A DNA stretch of 64,000 nucleotides, taken from CAKUFA01 sp963646285. GTDB taxonomy: Bacteria; Bacillota; Clostridia; Christensenellales; Aristaeellaceae. Below are positions 1-9,500 of the stretch, one piece after another. The notes under the pieces are model-generated. The model saw only the letters and a program-made list of their open reading frames with translations. It made no database searches and was not told the DNA's origin. The translations under genes and the position numbers were made by a program. The stretch is from contig CAVIWF010000003.1 of NCBI GenBank assembly GCA_963646285.1, forward strand, positions 33,040-97,039, written 5' to 3'. The stretch's first letter is position 1. Every line of letters starts with the position of its first letter.

Positions 1-803
1 TCGTTGCTCATGCCCTGCACAAGCAGCTCTTCTGCACCGGCAATGAATGTCCGCTGGCGTCGCATACGGCTGACGTTGGAGCCATCCCCTACGTCCATAC
101 GTCCCCGGGCGTAGTACTCAGCCTGCTGACCGTGGAGGGTCAGGGTCGTGCCCTTGGTCATGCTGGGATCCAGATGGGAGAAGTCATCCTCCAGCGTCAC
201 CGTCACACCACCCAATGTATCATTCAGGATGGTGATGGCACTCATGTCCAGCGCAATGTAGCCGTCAATGGGGATGTTGCCCAGCAAACGGCTGACAGCC
301 CAAACCGTGTTCTCGCAGTTCTCGGCGGCGGTGCTCCCATAGGCATGGGAAAGGCAGAGCTGCAAGGTCTGGATGCCGGTGTAGTTGCCGAAGGGGCCGT
401 AGATGCGCACGTCCGCCATGGTATCTCGATCCAACTGGATGGTGGACACGGTTTTGTTGACCCGGTCCAGGGTCATCAGCAGCAGAAAGTCTGCCTGCCC
501 GGCGTAACGCTTGGTCACGTCTTCCGTCGTGTCTTCCCAGTCAATGCCCATCAGCAGAATGTTGGTCAAGGCTCTCTCCCGGTAGGTCCAGGTGCGGCCA
601 TTGTACTGCATGGTCAGGGCATCGTCCGTAAAGCGGCCGTCCAGGGAACCCATGGTTTCGGTACCACCAGCCTGCTCAATGCGGCTCCCCACTGCCTGAA
701 CCCCAAACAGAACGCCCACATAGGCCACCACAATCGCCGCCACAATGGCTGCAATCGCACCGCCTGAAAGCCGCCTGCGTCTGTGATGATGATGGTGCGG
801 CAA
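1..803 (-). CDS. LytR-CpsA-Psr (LCP) family protein, 3' end beyond window
   Basis: LCP proteins are membrane-anchored enzymes that transfer undecaprenyl-linked glycopolymers to peptidoglycan outside the cell. I start at a TTG (801-803) placed four bases after a strong GGAGGAGAG site; no ATG fits. The N-terminus is a His/Arg cluster (PHHHHHRRRR) followed by one membrane segment (about residues 14-38). The extracellular part shows LMGID, then ADFLLLMTLDR, QLDRDTM (the place of the family SIPRDT motif) and RMRRQRTFI near the visible end, as expected for LCP. At least 267 residues are visible and the C-terminus is cut by the window edge. It lies 24 bases after the NusG-like gene and is probably cotranscribed with it, so it may begin a cell-surface polymer locus to the left. 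Confidence 0.85.
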   Translation of the reverse strand, partial: MPHHHHHRRRRLSGGAIAAIVAAIVVAYVGVLFGVQAVGSRIEQAGGTETMGSLDGRFTDDALTMQYNGRTWTYRERALTNILLMGIDWEDTTEDVTKRYAGQADFLLLMTLDRVNKTVSTIQLDRDTMADVRIYGPFGNYTGIQTLQLCLSHAYGSTAAENCENTVWAVSRLLGNIPIDGYIALDMSAITILNDTLGGVTVTLEDDFSHLDPSMTKGTTLTLHGQQAEYYARGRMDVGDGSNVSRMRRQRTFIAGAEELLVQGMSN

Positions 804-827
804 GAATCTCTCCTCCCATCACAAATT

Positions 828-1388
828 CTACAGCGTGTTGATCATTTCAAAGCTCAGCCACACAGGAATGTCCTTCCCATTGAAGGAAAGAACCACCTGT
901 CCGCTGCATCCCCGCTTGTCCACCCGGGTGATCTTCCCTTCCATGTCCTTCAGGGGACCGGAAACAATCCTGATGCGATCCCCTTCCTTGAAGGCTTGAG
1001 ACAGCCCCAGCAGACCATGGTAGTGGAAGAGCCACTTGACGAACTGCTCGTCCGCCCCGGAAAGCCGCCACTCGCCGTGATCCGTTGTCAGAATGCGGAT
1101 CACATCCTGATGGGGAAACCGCACCAGCGGCTCTGTCTCTGAGGGTGCTTTGAAAAACACGTAGCTGGGCATGACAATGACTTCTTCCAGGGTCTTCACC
1201 TTGCGGCAGGTTCTGTACCTTGTCTTCCGCATGGTAATGGCTTCAGCCTCCGGACAAGCCAGCTGGATCATTTCCGCTACTTGCCTTTCCTTCCCGGTCA
1301 GGCAGAAAACGCAGCCATAGGACGTGCCTCTGTCGCTGTCATCATCCTGAAAGGCAGAAGCTGCTTCGGTCACATTGTTTCCCCGCAT
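828..1388 (-). CDS. Specialised NusG paralogue (LoaP/UpxY-like antiterminator)
   Basis: A 186-residue NusG-type protein. Residues about 20-110 form an NGN domain with CVFCLTGKE at its start and MPSYVFFKA at its end, the place of the usual FPGYVF. Residues about 130-186 form a KOW domain (FKEGDRIRIVSGPLKDMEG). Housekeeping nusG normally sits beside secE and rplK; here the neighbour is an LCP gene, which points to a locus-specific elongation factor of the LoaP/UpxY/RfaH kind that helps polymerase through one long operon. The chosen ATG has GGGAGGCG seven bases upstream; an in-frame upstream extension lacks such a site. It follows a consensus promoter and a leader of about 135 bases containing a hairpin. 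Family assignment is firm; the target operon is inferred. Confidence 0.85.
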   Translation of the reverse strand: MRGNNVTEAASAFQDDDSDRGTSYGCVFCLTGKERQVAEMIQLACPEAEAITMRKTRYRTCRKVKTLEEVIVMPSYVFFKAPSETEPLVRFPHQDVIRILTTDHGEWRLSGADEQFVKWLFHYHGLLGLSQAFKEGDRIRIVSGPLKDMEGKITRVDKRGCSGQVVLSFNGKDIPVWLSFEMINTL

Positions 1389-1416
1389 GCCTTCGCCTCC
1401 CTGTTTTTTGTTGCTG

Positions 1417-1440
1417 ATCCGGTAAAAGGTTTTATCGGAT
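1417..1440 (-). promoter_or_regulatory. Hairpin in the leader of the NusG-like gene
   Basis: In the minus-strand transcript, AUCCG and CGGAU pair, then an A.C mismatch, then UAAAA pairs with UUUUA around a two-base loop. It sits about 30 bases before the start codon. There is no following U-tract, so it is not a simple terminator. LoaP-type factors act through RNA hairpins in target leaders, so autogenous recruitment is possible but unproven. Confidence 0.45.
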
Positions 1441-1530
1441 AACGCCTGCGGCTCTGCACCTGAAAAAGGAGACACCAACCTGATGAATACCATTTGTATC
1501 AAATCGATACGTACGAATATTCACGTTGAT

Positions 1531-1559
1531 ATTATACATGCAAATAATGGTTATGTCAA
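1531..1559 (-). promoter_or_regulatory. Consensus sigma-A promoter for the NusG-like/LCP operon
   Basis: Reading the minus strand, TTGACA (1554-1559) is followed by a 17-base spacer and TATAAT (1531-1536). All twelve hexamer bases match consensus. Transcription would start near 1524. The gap 1389-1725 (337 bases) is AT-rich and holds this promoter, the long leader of the minus-strand gene, and the promoter region of the divergent clostripain gene; I see no gene in it. Confidence 0.8.
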
Positions 1560-1668
1560 ACAAATAAATAGGAAACAATTTCGTTACATCAAGCAATTAC
1601 AGAATGGGCTTATCATGTTTATTTTCCATTCAGGCGGTACAGTACTTTCGATTTTTCCTGCCGTCTGT

Positions 1669-1674
1669 TATAAT
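1669..1674 (+). promoter_or_regulatory. Likely -10 element for the clostripain gene
   Basis: TATAAT lies 52 bases before the ATG. The hexamer 17 bases upstream (TTTCGA) is a weak -35, so strength or an activator requirement is uncertain. Confidence 0.45.
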
Positions 1675-1725
1675 CGAATCTTGGGATCCTTCACGAAAAA
1701 AGTCCTTGGAGAAGGAGCGTGTATC

Positions 1726-3951
1726 ATGAGCCGAATGAAAAAATGGCTGAGCCTGTGCCTGGTTGTGCTGCTTGCCTTTTCCGCTCTGCCGGTCATGGCA
1801 GAGGGAAGTACCGAAACGGCAGAAAATGCAGCCTGGACCGTCATGATCTACCTGTGCGGTACCGATTTGGAAAGCAAAAACGGCATGGCCACCGAAAACC
1901 TGCTGGAGATCAGCAAAACTCTGGCGAACCAGCACGTGAATGTGCTGATTGAAACCGGCGGCGCCAAAGCCTGGGAGTCAAAGGAAAAGCTCGGCTTTGA
2001 CATTGCCACGGACAGACTGCAGCGCTACAAGTATGATGAGAACGGCTTTACCCTTGTGGAGGAGCGTCCCCTCAGCAACATGGCGCAGACAGAAACCCTG
2101 ACCGAATTCATCACCTGGAGTCGTGAAAACTATCCGGCTGATAAGTACATGCTGACCCTATGGGATCACGGCGGCGGAAGCATGGAAGGCTTGATTATGG
2201 ATGAGCTGCACAACAGCGCCGTTATGTCCCTGGAAGACTTGGGCAGAGCCCTGGATGATGCCAATGTTCCCCTTGAGCTTCTCTTTATGGACACCTGTCT
2301 GATGGCCACCATTGAAACCTGCGCCGTGGTCGACAGCCATGCCCGGTATCTGGTTGCCTCTGAAGAAACGGTGCCCGGCTACGGCGGCAATTACAAGGGA
2401 TGGCTGCAATACCTGTTTGACAATCCGGAGTGCGATGGTGCACGGCTGGGCCGCACCATCTGCGACACCGTGCAGCAGAAGTATGCAGAGAAGGGTGCCG
2501 GTGCAGCAGATACCGTGACCATGTCCGTCATCGACCTGAAGAAGATGGATGCTGTCTACACCGCCTTTGACGACATGTTTACCGAAGTGGGCGGCCTGCT
2601 GAAGAACGTCAATGACTTCAGCGAATTCGCCGTTGCCATCAGCCGCTCGGAAACCTACTATGCCAGCGAAATGCGGGATATTGCAGACATGGCTTCCCGT
2701 GCCAGCGGTCACGGCGTTCGTGCAGAAACAGCCAAGAAGCTGGTTAATGCAGTGGATGATGCGGTGGTCTATGCCGTCAAGGGGGCAACCCACAGCTATT
2801 CCCACGGCATTTCCTTCTACTATGCGCCTACGGGCAGCAAGTATTACATGGATCGGTATGCCCGGAATTGCCCCAGTGCCTCTTACCTTGCCTTCCTGGA
2901 CGCTACCCACATGGACTGGACAGCCCCTGCCAGCGTGTATGAAAAGATTGAGCGTCTGCCGGAAATCACCTACGAAGATTATGTGGTAGCCGCCCATGGT
3001 GCTGTCCGTGACGGGGACTTGGTGCTGGATATTACCAACGCTCCGGATGCCATCACCTCCGTGGATGCAGTGATCTTCCGCTTTGACGAGGCAGCCCAGA
3101 GTTGGATCCGCATCGGCACAACCTTCAAGGTGGGCGCCAAGCTTGCCGACGACGGCACCCTGGTCTACAAAGCGAAGTTCGATGGCAAGTGGCCTATGAT
3201 CAACGGCGTCGTCTGCCAGATGAATATTATCGAAGAGAACATGAGCTACACCCTGTTCGGCATCCCCATGCAGATTAACGGGCAGGTGTACGAACTGCGG
3301 GCAGCCTATGTGTTCGAGGAATCGCTGGAGGACATGTACAACAAGCTGCTGGCTCTTTACGCCGCCGATAACGGTCAGACAGAGGGAGAAAAGCAGGAAG
3401 CCCTTGTCAATGGCGTGCTTGCCATTATGAACGGCGACTTCGGGGATGATGTGGATCCCTACCTGGGACGTTTTCATGTATACGGCATATGGAACGGAGA
3501 GAACTCCGGTCTTCAGGTGCCGGGACGCAACGTCATGTCCCTGACGGAAGCAGCCGGTGCAAACGCTACCCTGGTATCCAACAACTTTGACCTGGCCACC
3601 ATGAAGGATCTGGACTATGCAAGCAACGGCGACATCGTCATTGACCGCAACCTGTCCATTGAGGAAGGCGTGCTGCCGGCCGGCTCCTATGCCTACTCCT
3701 TCCTGATTACCGATGTGCTGGATCACACAACCGTAACCGAACCCATGCTGTTCAACTGGGATGGTGAAAAAGCAGACCTGTCCGCAGCCTACACCATGAC
3801 GGATTACGTTACCGTGCTTGAGGCTGTGCTGAACGGCGACGCAGCAGCGCTGGGCATGGATCAGGAAGCGTTGGATGCCATGACAGAGCAGTGGATGAAC
3901 GGCACCGCCACCCCCACGGACGTAGCAACAGCTACTGATGCAGAGCAATAA
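1726..3951 (+). CDS. Secreted clostripain-family cysteine peptidase (C11)
   Basis: A 741-residue peptidase of MEROPS family C11, which cleaves after basic residues. The start follows GGAGAAGGAG; a longer in-frame frame begins in the promoter region and is not used. Residues 1-25 are a signal peptide (MKKWLSL core, hydrophobic stretch, VMA before the cleavage site). Family landmarks are WTVMIYLCGTDLES at about 38, LWDHGGGS with the catalytic His148, and FMDTC with the catalytic Cys191. The C-terminal half is probably a beta-rich accessory region and ends in a Thr-rich tail; I see no LPXTG or lipobox, so release or non-covalent attachment is likely. It is monocistronic, closed by a hairpin at 3970. 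Its role is probably extracellular protein digestion. Confidence 0.9.
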   Translation: MSRMKKWLSLCLVVLLAFSALPVMAEGSTETAENAAWTVMIYLCGTDLESKNGMATENLLEISKTLANQHVNVLIETGGAKAWESKEKLGFDIATDRLQRYKYDENGFTLVEERPLSNMAQTETLTEFITWSRENYPADKYMLTLWDHGGGSMEGLIMDELHNSAVMSLEDLGRALDDANVPLELLFMDTCLMATIETCAVVDSHARYLVASEETVPGYGGNYKGWLQYLFDNPECDGARLGRTICDTVQQKYAEKGAGAADTVTMSVIDLKKMDAVYTAFDDMFTEVGGLLKNVNDFSEFAVAISRSETYYASEMRDIADMASRASGHGVRAETAKKLVNAVDDAVVYAVKGATHSYSHGISFYYAPTGSKYYMDRYARNCPSASYLAFLDATHMDWTAPASVYEKIERLPEITYEDYVVAAHGAVRDGDLVLDITNAPDAITSVDAVIFRFDEAAQSWIRIGTTFKVGAKLADDGTLVYKAKFDGKWPMINGVVCQMNIIEENMSYTLFGIPMQINGQVYELRAAYVFEESLEDMYNKLLALYAADNGQTEGEKQEALVNGVLAIMNGDFGDDVDPYLGRFHVYGIWNGENSGLQVPGRNVMSLTEAAGANATLVSNNFDLATMKDLDYASNGDIVIDRNLSIEEGVLPAGSYAYSFLITDVLDHTTVTEPMLFNWDGEKADLSAAYTMTDYVTVLEAVLNGDAAALGMDQEALDAMTEQWMNGTATPTDVATATDAEQ

Positions 3952-3969
3952 AACCAGACCGTACCTTGG

Positions 3970-4010
3970 AAGGGATCGTCATGATATGGGCGATCCCTTT
4001 CCATTTTGGA
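3970..4010 (+). terminator. Rho-independent terminator of the clostripain gene
   Basis: AAGGGATCG (3970-3978) pairs perfectly with CGATCCCTT (3991-3999) across a 12-base loop, followed by a T-rich stretch, just after the stop codon. Confidence 0.7.
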
Positions 4011-4031
4011 CAAATTTCCGTTTTCGCCATA

Positions 4032-4061
4032 TTGACAAAAGGCAGACAGATTGGATACAAT
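4032..4061 (+). promoter_or_regulatory. Promoter for the DUF1538/PII-like operon
   Basis: TTGACA (4032-4037), an 18-base spacer and TACAAT (4056-4061). The leader to the TTG start is about 95 bases. Confidence 0.7.
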
Positions 4062-4163
4062 TTTTAATAGGTAAATTCAGTGCCGGTATCTGCCTAATCC
4101 CCTGCGGCAGCCTTCCGGCTTGTCAGTGTTTTCCATCACGAGAAGAAGGAGGAGAAATGATCA

Positions 4164-5690
4164 TTGCTGAATGAAAAGCTAAAGCAAAACCTTCGAGAAT
4201 CCCTGGCCAGCGTCCTGCCCATTACCGTGATCATGTTGGTGCTCAGCGTGACCCTTGTGCCCATGGAGCTGGGGACTCTGTCCCTGTTTTTGGTGGGTGC
4301 GGTGCTGCTGATGATCGGCATGGGATTCTTCCAATTGGGTGCTGAAATGGCCATGACCCCCCTAGGTCAAGGCTTGGGCGGCCAGCTGGTAAAAAACCGC
4401 AAGCTGCTGCTGACCATTTTCATCTGCTTTGCCGTTGGCGCCATTATCACCCTATCAGAACCTGATTTGCAGGTACTGGCAGAGCAGGTGGCTTCCATCC
4501 CCAATCAGGTACTGATTTGGACGGTGGCCATCGGCGTGGGTGCTTTCCTGGTCATTGCCGTGCTGCGTATTGTGTTTCATATTAAGCTTTCCCTGCTGCT
4601 GACCATTTTTTACGCTGCACTGTTCATTCTTACCATTTTCACCCCCGACTCTTTCGTTGCCGTGGCTTTTGACGCAGGCGGCGTAACCACCGGCCCCATG
4701 ACCGTGCCCTTCATCATGGCACTGGGCGTTGGTCTTTCTTCCGCCAGAAGCGATAAGGACGGTGCCAGCGACAGTTTCGGTTTGATTGCCCTGTGCTCCA
4801 TTGGTCCCATCCTGATGGTCATGCTGCTGGGTATTTTCTATCACCCGGAGGAAGCCTCCTATACCCTGGCTTCCATCCCCAGTGTAAAAACCACCCAGGA
4901 CGTGCTGCCTGCTTTCATTCAATATCTGCCCGTATACGCCAAGGAAGTCATGGTCAGCATGGCCCCGGTGCTGGGCGTTTTCCTGCTGTTCCAGCTGATT
5001 ACCCGGAAATATCGCAAGCATCAGCTCATGAGGATGTGCGTGGGCTTCCTGTACACCATCGTGGGGTTGATCCTCTTCCTCACCGGGGTCAACGTAGGCT
5101 TCGCCCCTGTGGGCAATCTGCTGGGCTCCAGCCTTGCCCAAGGAGAAATGCGGTGGCTGCTGATTCCGATTGGTCTGGTCATTGGCTTCTACATTGTGAA
5201 GGCCGAGCCTGCGGTGCAGGTGCTGAACAACCAGGTGGAGGAAATCACCGGCGGTGCCATTTCCCACAAGATGATGAACGCCAGCCTGTCCATTGGTGTG
5301 GCCTGTGCCGTGGCACTCAGCATGCTCCGTGCCCTGACCGGCATCAGCATTTACTGGATCATCGTGCCCGGCTATCTGCTGGCACTGGTTTTGGCCCATT
5401 TTGTCCCCCCGATTTTTGTGGGTGTGGCCTTTGACTCCGGCGGCGTGGCCAGCGGCCCCATGACCTCCACCTTCCTGCTGCCCCTTGCCATGGGCGTATG
5501 CACCGCCGTAGGCGGCAATGTGGTAACGGACGCTTTCGGCGTGGTGGCACTGGTGGCATTGACGCCCCTGATTGCCATTCAAATTATGGGTCTGATTTAT
5601 GTGCGCAAATCCCGTGCTCAGGCGCCTGTTGCCGCTCCCGCTGAGCTGGATGACGATATCGTGATTATGCCCGAGGAGGACCAAGCATGA
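4164..5690 (+). CDS. DUF1538 family membrane protein (putative transporter)
   Basis: A 508-residue integral membrane protein with about 12 hydrophobic segments. It is an internal duplication: two halves each contain a matching signature, VAFDAGGVTTGPMT at about residue 168 and VAFDSGGVASGPMT at about 422, each followed by a Gly-rich helix and a D.FG motif. This is the DUF1538 arrangement, and inverted or tandem repeats of this kind suggest a transporter or channel. The start must be TTG, nine bases after GAAGGAGGAG; a nearby ATG is out of frame and stops at once. It overlaps the PII-like gene by four bases (ATGA), so the two are translated together. Substrate is unknown; the PII partner suggests control by nitrogen or energy state. 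Confidence 0.85.
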   Translation: MLNEKLKQNLRESLASVLPITVIMLVLSVTLVPMELGTLSLFLVGAVLLMIGMGFFQLGAEMAMTPLGQGLGGQLVKNRKLLLTIFICFAVGAIITLSEPDLQVLAEQVASIPNQVLIWTVAIGVGAFLVIAVLRIVFHIKLSLLLTIFYAALFILTIFTPDSFVAVAFDAGGVTTGPMTVPFIMALGVGLSSARSDKDGASDSFGLIALCSIGPILMVMLLGIFYHPEEASYTLASIPSVKTTQDVLPAFIQYLPVYAKEVMVSMAPVLGVFLLFQLITRKYRKHQLMRMCVGFLYTIVGLILFLTGVNVGFAPVGNLLGSSLAQGEMRWLLIPIGLVIGFYIVKAEPAVQVLNNQVEEITGGAISHKMMNASLSIGVACAVALSMLRALTGISIYWIIVPGYLLALVLAHFVPPIFVGVAFDSGGVASGPMTSTFLLPLAMGVCTAVGGNVVTDAFGVVALVALTPLIAIQIMGLIYVRKSRAQAPVAAPAELDDDIVIMPEEDQA

Positions 5691-6385
5691 GCGAACTAAC
5701 GAAAGAAATGCTTCACCCCCGTATGCTGTTTGTCATTGCCCGGGATGAGGATGACCGCCGAGTAACATCCACCCTGAACAGTATGCACCTGACCCTGTGC
5801 CACCAGATTCGCGGCCAGGGCACCGCCCCCAGCGAATGGCTGGATATTTGTGGTCTCTCCGGCACCTTGCGGATCCTGACCATCGCACTGCTTCCCGCCG
5901 CCATGACCGGCTATGTAATGGACGGCCTGCGCCGAGCCCTGAACCTGGACAAGCGGGGTAAGGGCATTGCCGTGACCGTTCCCCTTGGAGGACTTCAAGG
6001 GAGCATTATGCGCATGCTTCACGCCATGAATGACCGTGTGCTGCTCGACAAAAAGAAGGAGGATGCTTCTGTGGATAAACATTCTGAATATTCCATGATT
6101 TGTGTTTCCGTCAAAAGCGGCTTCAGTGATGATGTGGTGGACGCTGCCCGGAACGCCGGGGCTCGTGGCGGCACGGTGCTCAAGGGCATCCGCCATGTGG
6201 ATGGCCAGACGAGCCAGTTCATGGGCGTTGCCGTGCAGGACGAGCAGGACATTGTACTGATCATTCTGCCCAAGGAAAAGCGTGCGGAAGTGATGAGCGC
6301 CATCAGCACCCGATGCGGGCTGAAGACCCCGGCCCAGGGCATTGTCCTGTCCGTGCCGGTGGATGCTACGCTGGGGTTGGAATAA
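5687..6385 (+). CDS. Double PII-like regulatory protein paired with DUF1538
   Basis: A 232-residue soluble protein that appears to be two PII/GlnB-like ferredoxin folds in one chain. The first spans about 11-100 (MLFVIARDED ... GKGIAVTVPL), the second about 135-228 (MICVSVKSGF ... AQGIVLSVPV). The second is the clearer match, with a GGTVLKG turn and LPKEKRAEVM helix typical of GlnK-like proteins. A short charged linker (KKKEDASVDKH) separates them. PII proteins normally form trimers and gate transporters on binding nucleotides or metabolites; here a chain with two folds would need a different stoichiometry. Translational coupling to the DUF1538 gene strongly suggests they act together. The effector is unknown. 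Confidence 0.75.
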   Translation: MSELTKEMLHPRMLFVIARDEDDRRVTSTLNSMHLTLCHQIRGQGTAPSEWLDICGLSGTLRILTIALLPAAMTGYVMDGLRRALNLDKRGKGIAVTVPLGGLQGSIMRMLHAMNDRVLLDKKKEDASVDKHSEYSMICVSVKSGFSDDVVDAARNAGARGGTVLKGIRHVDGQTSQFMGVAVQDEQDIVLIILPKEKRAEVMSAISTRCGLKTPAQGIVLSVPVDATLGLE

Positions 6386-6587
6386 ACATTTTCAGCCCCG
6401 TCAGGGAGTTTTTCTGACGGAAAAGCACGCAAATCGCCACACAGGGGCTTCGCCCTGTTTAACGCCCCGAAGGGGCTCGCCGATTTTCGCTCTAAAGTTG
6501 AAGGGCTTGCGCTCCCGTGGGTGTCACGCAAGGTTTGTTGATGCAGTAAATCCCCCTCCGGCACAGGCCGGAGGGGGATTGTTGGTG
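6386..6587. other. Hairpin-rich convergent intergenic region
   Basis: Between converging genes there are several small inverted repeats: CCGTCAG/CTGACGG (6398-6404, 6414-6420), ACAGGG..CCCTGT with a GCTTCG loop (about 6446-6463), and GCCCC/GGGGC (about 6470-6482), then a long GC stem at 6549-6580. It may be a composite terminator or a small REP-like unit. No gene is visible. Confidence 0.4.
6549..6580 (-). terminator. Strong hairpin after the SNF2 helicase gene
   Basis: AATCCCCCTCCGG and CCGGAGGGGGATT form a 13-base perfect stem eight bases after the minus-strand stop codon. The following U-run is short (UUU), so it is a terminator of moderate quality that could also serve the converging gene. 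Confidence 0.6.
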
Positions 6588-9500
6588 TTACGCAAACAAC
6601 GCCCGAATATCCTGTTCCGTCAGGGCAGTAACCAGTTCCTCGCCGGGGGTAATCAGCTGATCGAAGAGTGCCTTCTTCCGCTGCCCCAGTGCCACCACCT
6701 GCTCCTCAATGGAGCCGTGGGTAACAAGGCGAATGACCTCCACCTTCTTGGTTTGGCCAATGCGGTGGGCACGGTCCGTAGCCTGATCTTCTGCCGCCGG
6801 GTTCCACCAGGGATCGTAATGAATGACCATGTCGGCGCCGGTCAGGTTCAGGCCTGTACCCCCTGCCTTCAGGGAAATCAGAAAGATCTGCCCTGTGCCG
6901 CCGTTGAATTGCTCGGTCATTTCCAATCGTTTTTGGGGCGGCGTATCTCCGTCCAGGTACATGCAGCTGTAGCCCGCATTCTCCAGCTGTTCTTTCAGAA
7001 TCTTCAGCATGGAGGTGAACTGAGAAAACAGCAGGATCCGCCGTCCAGCCTGCAAGGCACCCGGGAGGATTTCCAGCAGCATTTCCATTTTGCCGGAGGT
7101 GCCTGCATAGTCCGACAGCACCAGAGAAGGATGGCAGCAAATCTGCCGCAGTTCCGTAATGGCTGCCAGCACTTCGGTGCGGCCTCTGCCAAGGCCCTTT
7201 TCGGTCATGACGTGATCCACACGATCCCGCAGGCGAACCATGGCCGCCTGGTAAACCTTCTCCTGCTCGGGGGACATCTGCGCCGTCAGGGTGGTTTCCA
7301 GCTTATCCGGCAGTTCTGTCAGCACGTCTTTCTTCAGCCGGCGCATGAGGAAGGGACGAATCCGCCGGCGAAGGTCGTCCAGGTCTTCCCCATCCTGATA
7401 CTTGCGGAGGAAGGAGCTGTAGCTGAACAAATATCCCGGCAGCACGAAATCAAAAATGCTCCACAATTCCCCTGCACTGTTTTCCATAGGCGTGCCGGTC
7501 AGGGCAAACCGAGTCTGCCCGTGGAGCTGCTTCACCGCCACAGCTCCCACGCTGCCGGCATTCTTGATGTGCTGCGCCTCGTCCAGAATCACGAAGCGGA
7601 AATCCATATCCTTCATCAGGTCAATATCCCGGCGAATCAGCGGATAAGAGGTAATGAGCACGTCCACATCCTTGGCCTTCTTCACATGCTCAATTTGGGA
7701 AGCCCGCTGGGCACCGGACCCAGCCATCACCATCACGCTCAACTCCGGGGTAAACCGTTCCAGCTCGCTCAGCCAGTTATAGGTCAGGGAGGTGGGTGCT
7801 ACCACCAGCGAGGTTTCCCCCGGCTTCCGGGTCGCCTTCAGCATGGCAATGACCTGCACCGTTTTGCCCAGACCCATGTCATCTGCCAGAATGCCGCCCA
7901 TGTGCAGCTTGTCCAGGGTCATCAGCCAATGGAAACCACGCTGCTGATAGGGACGAAGGCTCAATCCTGCCGGCAGCTGAATCTTTTCCTCATCCGGGTC
8001 AATCAGTGCCTTCACCGTTTCCTGCACGGAGCTGTCCACCTCAATGGGCAGCGAAGAAGCACTCAGGAGGCTGTTCAGGTAGCAGGTGCGGTAGGCACTC
8101 AGGGACACCGTGTCCCCCGCCGGAGATACCGCATCCACGCCCTCCACATTGGCTGCTTCAAACACGCTGTCCGCAAGGGACTGCCACTCATCCATGCCGG
8201 ACAAGTCCAGGAAGGATCCATCCTTCAGGCGGAAATACCGGCGATGCTTGCTTAATGCCTCCAGAATGCTCAGAATCTCTTCTGCCGGTTCCCCATCCTC
8301 GGTGAAGGTCATTTCCAGCCTGCCGCCGTTCATGCGCATCCGTCCCTGCAGCACAGGCTTCCGGGGCGTCATTTTGCGGAAGTCCCGGCTCAGGTACACC
8401 TCGCACATGTTTTGCAGCTTCTGCACCCCGCCGGACACAAAGTCGAAAATCGCATCCTGTCCCGTCAGGTAAACCCGATTCTTCCGCACATAGAAGCCGG
8501 CACTGCCCAAGGCGTCCAGCACCTGCCGCTCTGCTGCGGCATCACGGAGGAGCACCTTTCCCGTGCGGGGCAGGGTATCCATTTCCGCCGCATCATCGAA
8601 GGGATCGATAGTATCTTCCCCGTAGCAGAACTGGGTACGTGCCACCACTTCCTTGCCTTCCCGATCCAGATACACCCGGGGCACCAAAGGCAGACGTACC
8701 AGCTGCCGTTCCAGATCCGGATCCATTTCCACCACGCCGGTCAATTTCAGGAAGGGGATCACTTCCCCAATCACCCGGGTGGTTTCCTTCATGGGGAAGT
8801 CAAACATGCTGCGGCCGCCCAGCTGCTCCTGCCACAGCACCCGCATCACGCTTTGCTGCCCCGGGTCCACTGCCACCACCGTGCCGCTGACCACCGCATA
8901 GGCGCAGGAGGCTGTAATCGGCTGAAAATCCTTGGGAAACAGGGCGGTAATGGTCAACCCCCGCAGGGAGCCCGTCACCCGATAATGAAGGGGCAGCCGG
9001 GCAGCACGCACCCGCTTGACCACCATGGCCTTTTCCCCTACAGCCATGCGGAAGGGCAGGTTTTCCAGCTCCTTCAGCACAGCCTCTGCAAAGGGTTCCG
9101 GCAGTGCCATCACCCGGAGATCCGCACCCCGCAGGCTGGCACCTGTTTCCTTTTCCGCCAGGCACAGTGCCCGCAGAATGCCCAGCAGCCTTGTTTCCGC
9201 CGGGCCAAAGCGCATCCATTCCGGATGATACACAAAGCCCTTGCCAAATTCCATGGTGGTGCCTGCATCAATGGCCTCGATCATTTGAGGAATGCTGCGC
9301 ACCACATACAGTCTTTCTTCCCCCACACGGAGCCCAAGGCGAAGCTTGGCCTTCTGGCTGGGGGTGCCGTTTTCATAAACCAGGGTAACTTCCATGCGCA
9401 GCGTGCCGTCCTCCGGCAGGGCGGATTCCATGGCGGACATAAGCTTTGGTCCAGCCAGGACGGCCTTTTGCCGAACCAGGTCTTCCATTGCCCCGGATTC

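Noticed and set aside
2158..3948. Long open frame antisense to the clostripain gene (and similar antisense frames under most long genes)
   Set aside because: High GC leaves few stops on the opposite strand; these frames lack ribosome binding sites and have shuffled, His/Gln/Gly-rich composition.
6398..6420. CCGTCAG/CTGACGG stem as a terminator for the PII-like gene
   Set aside because: The T-run is in the loop and the stem is followed by A residues, so it is reported only as part of a hairpin-rich gap.
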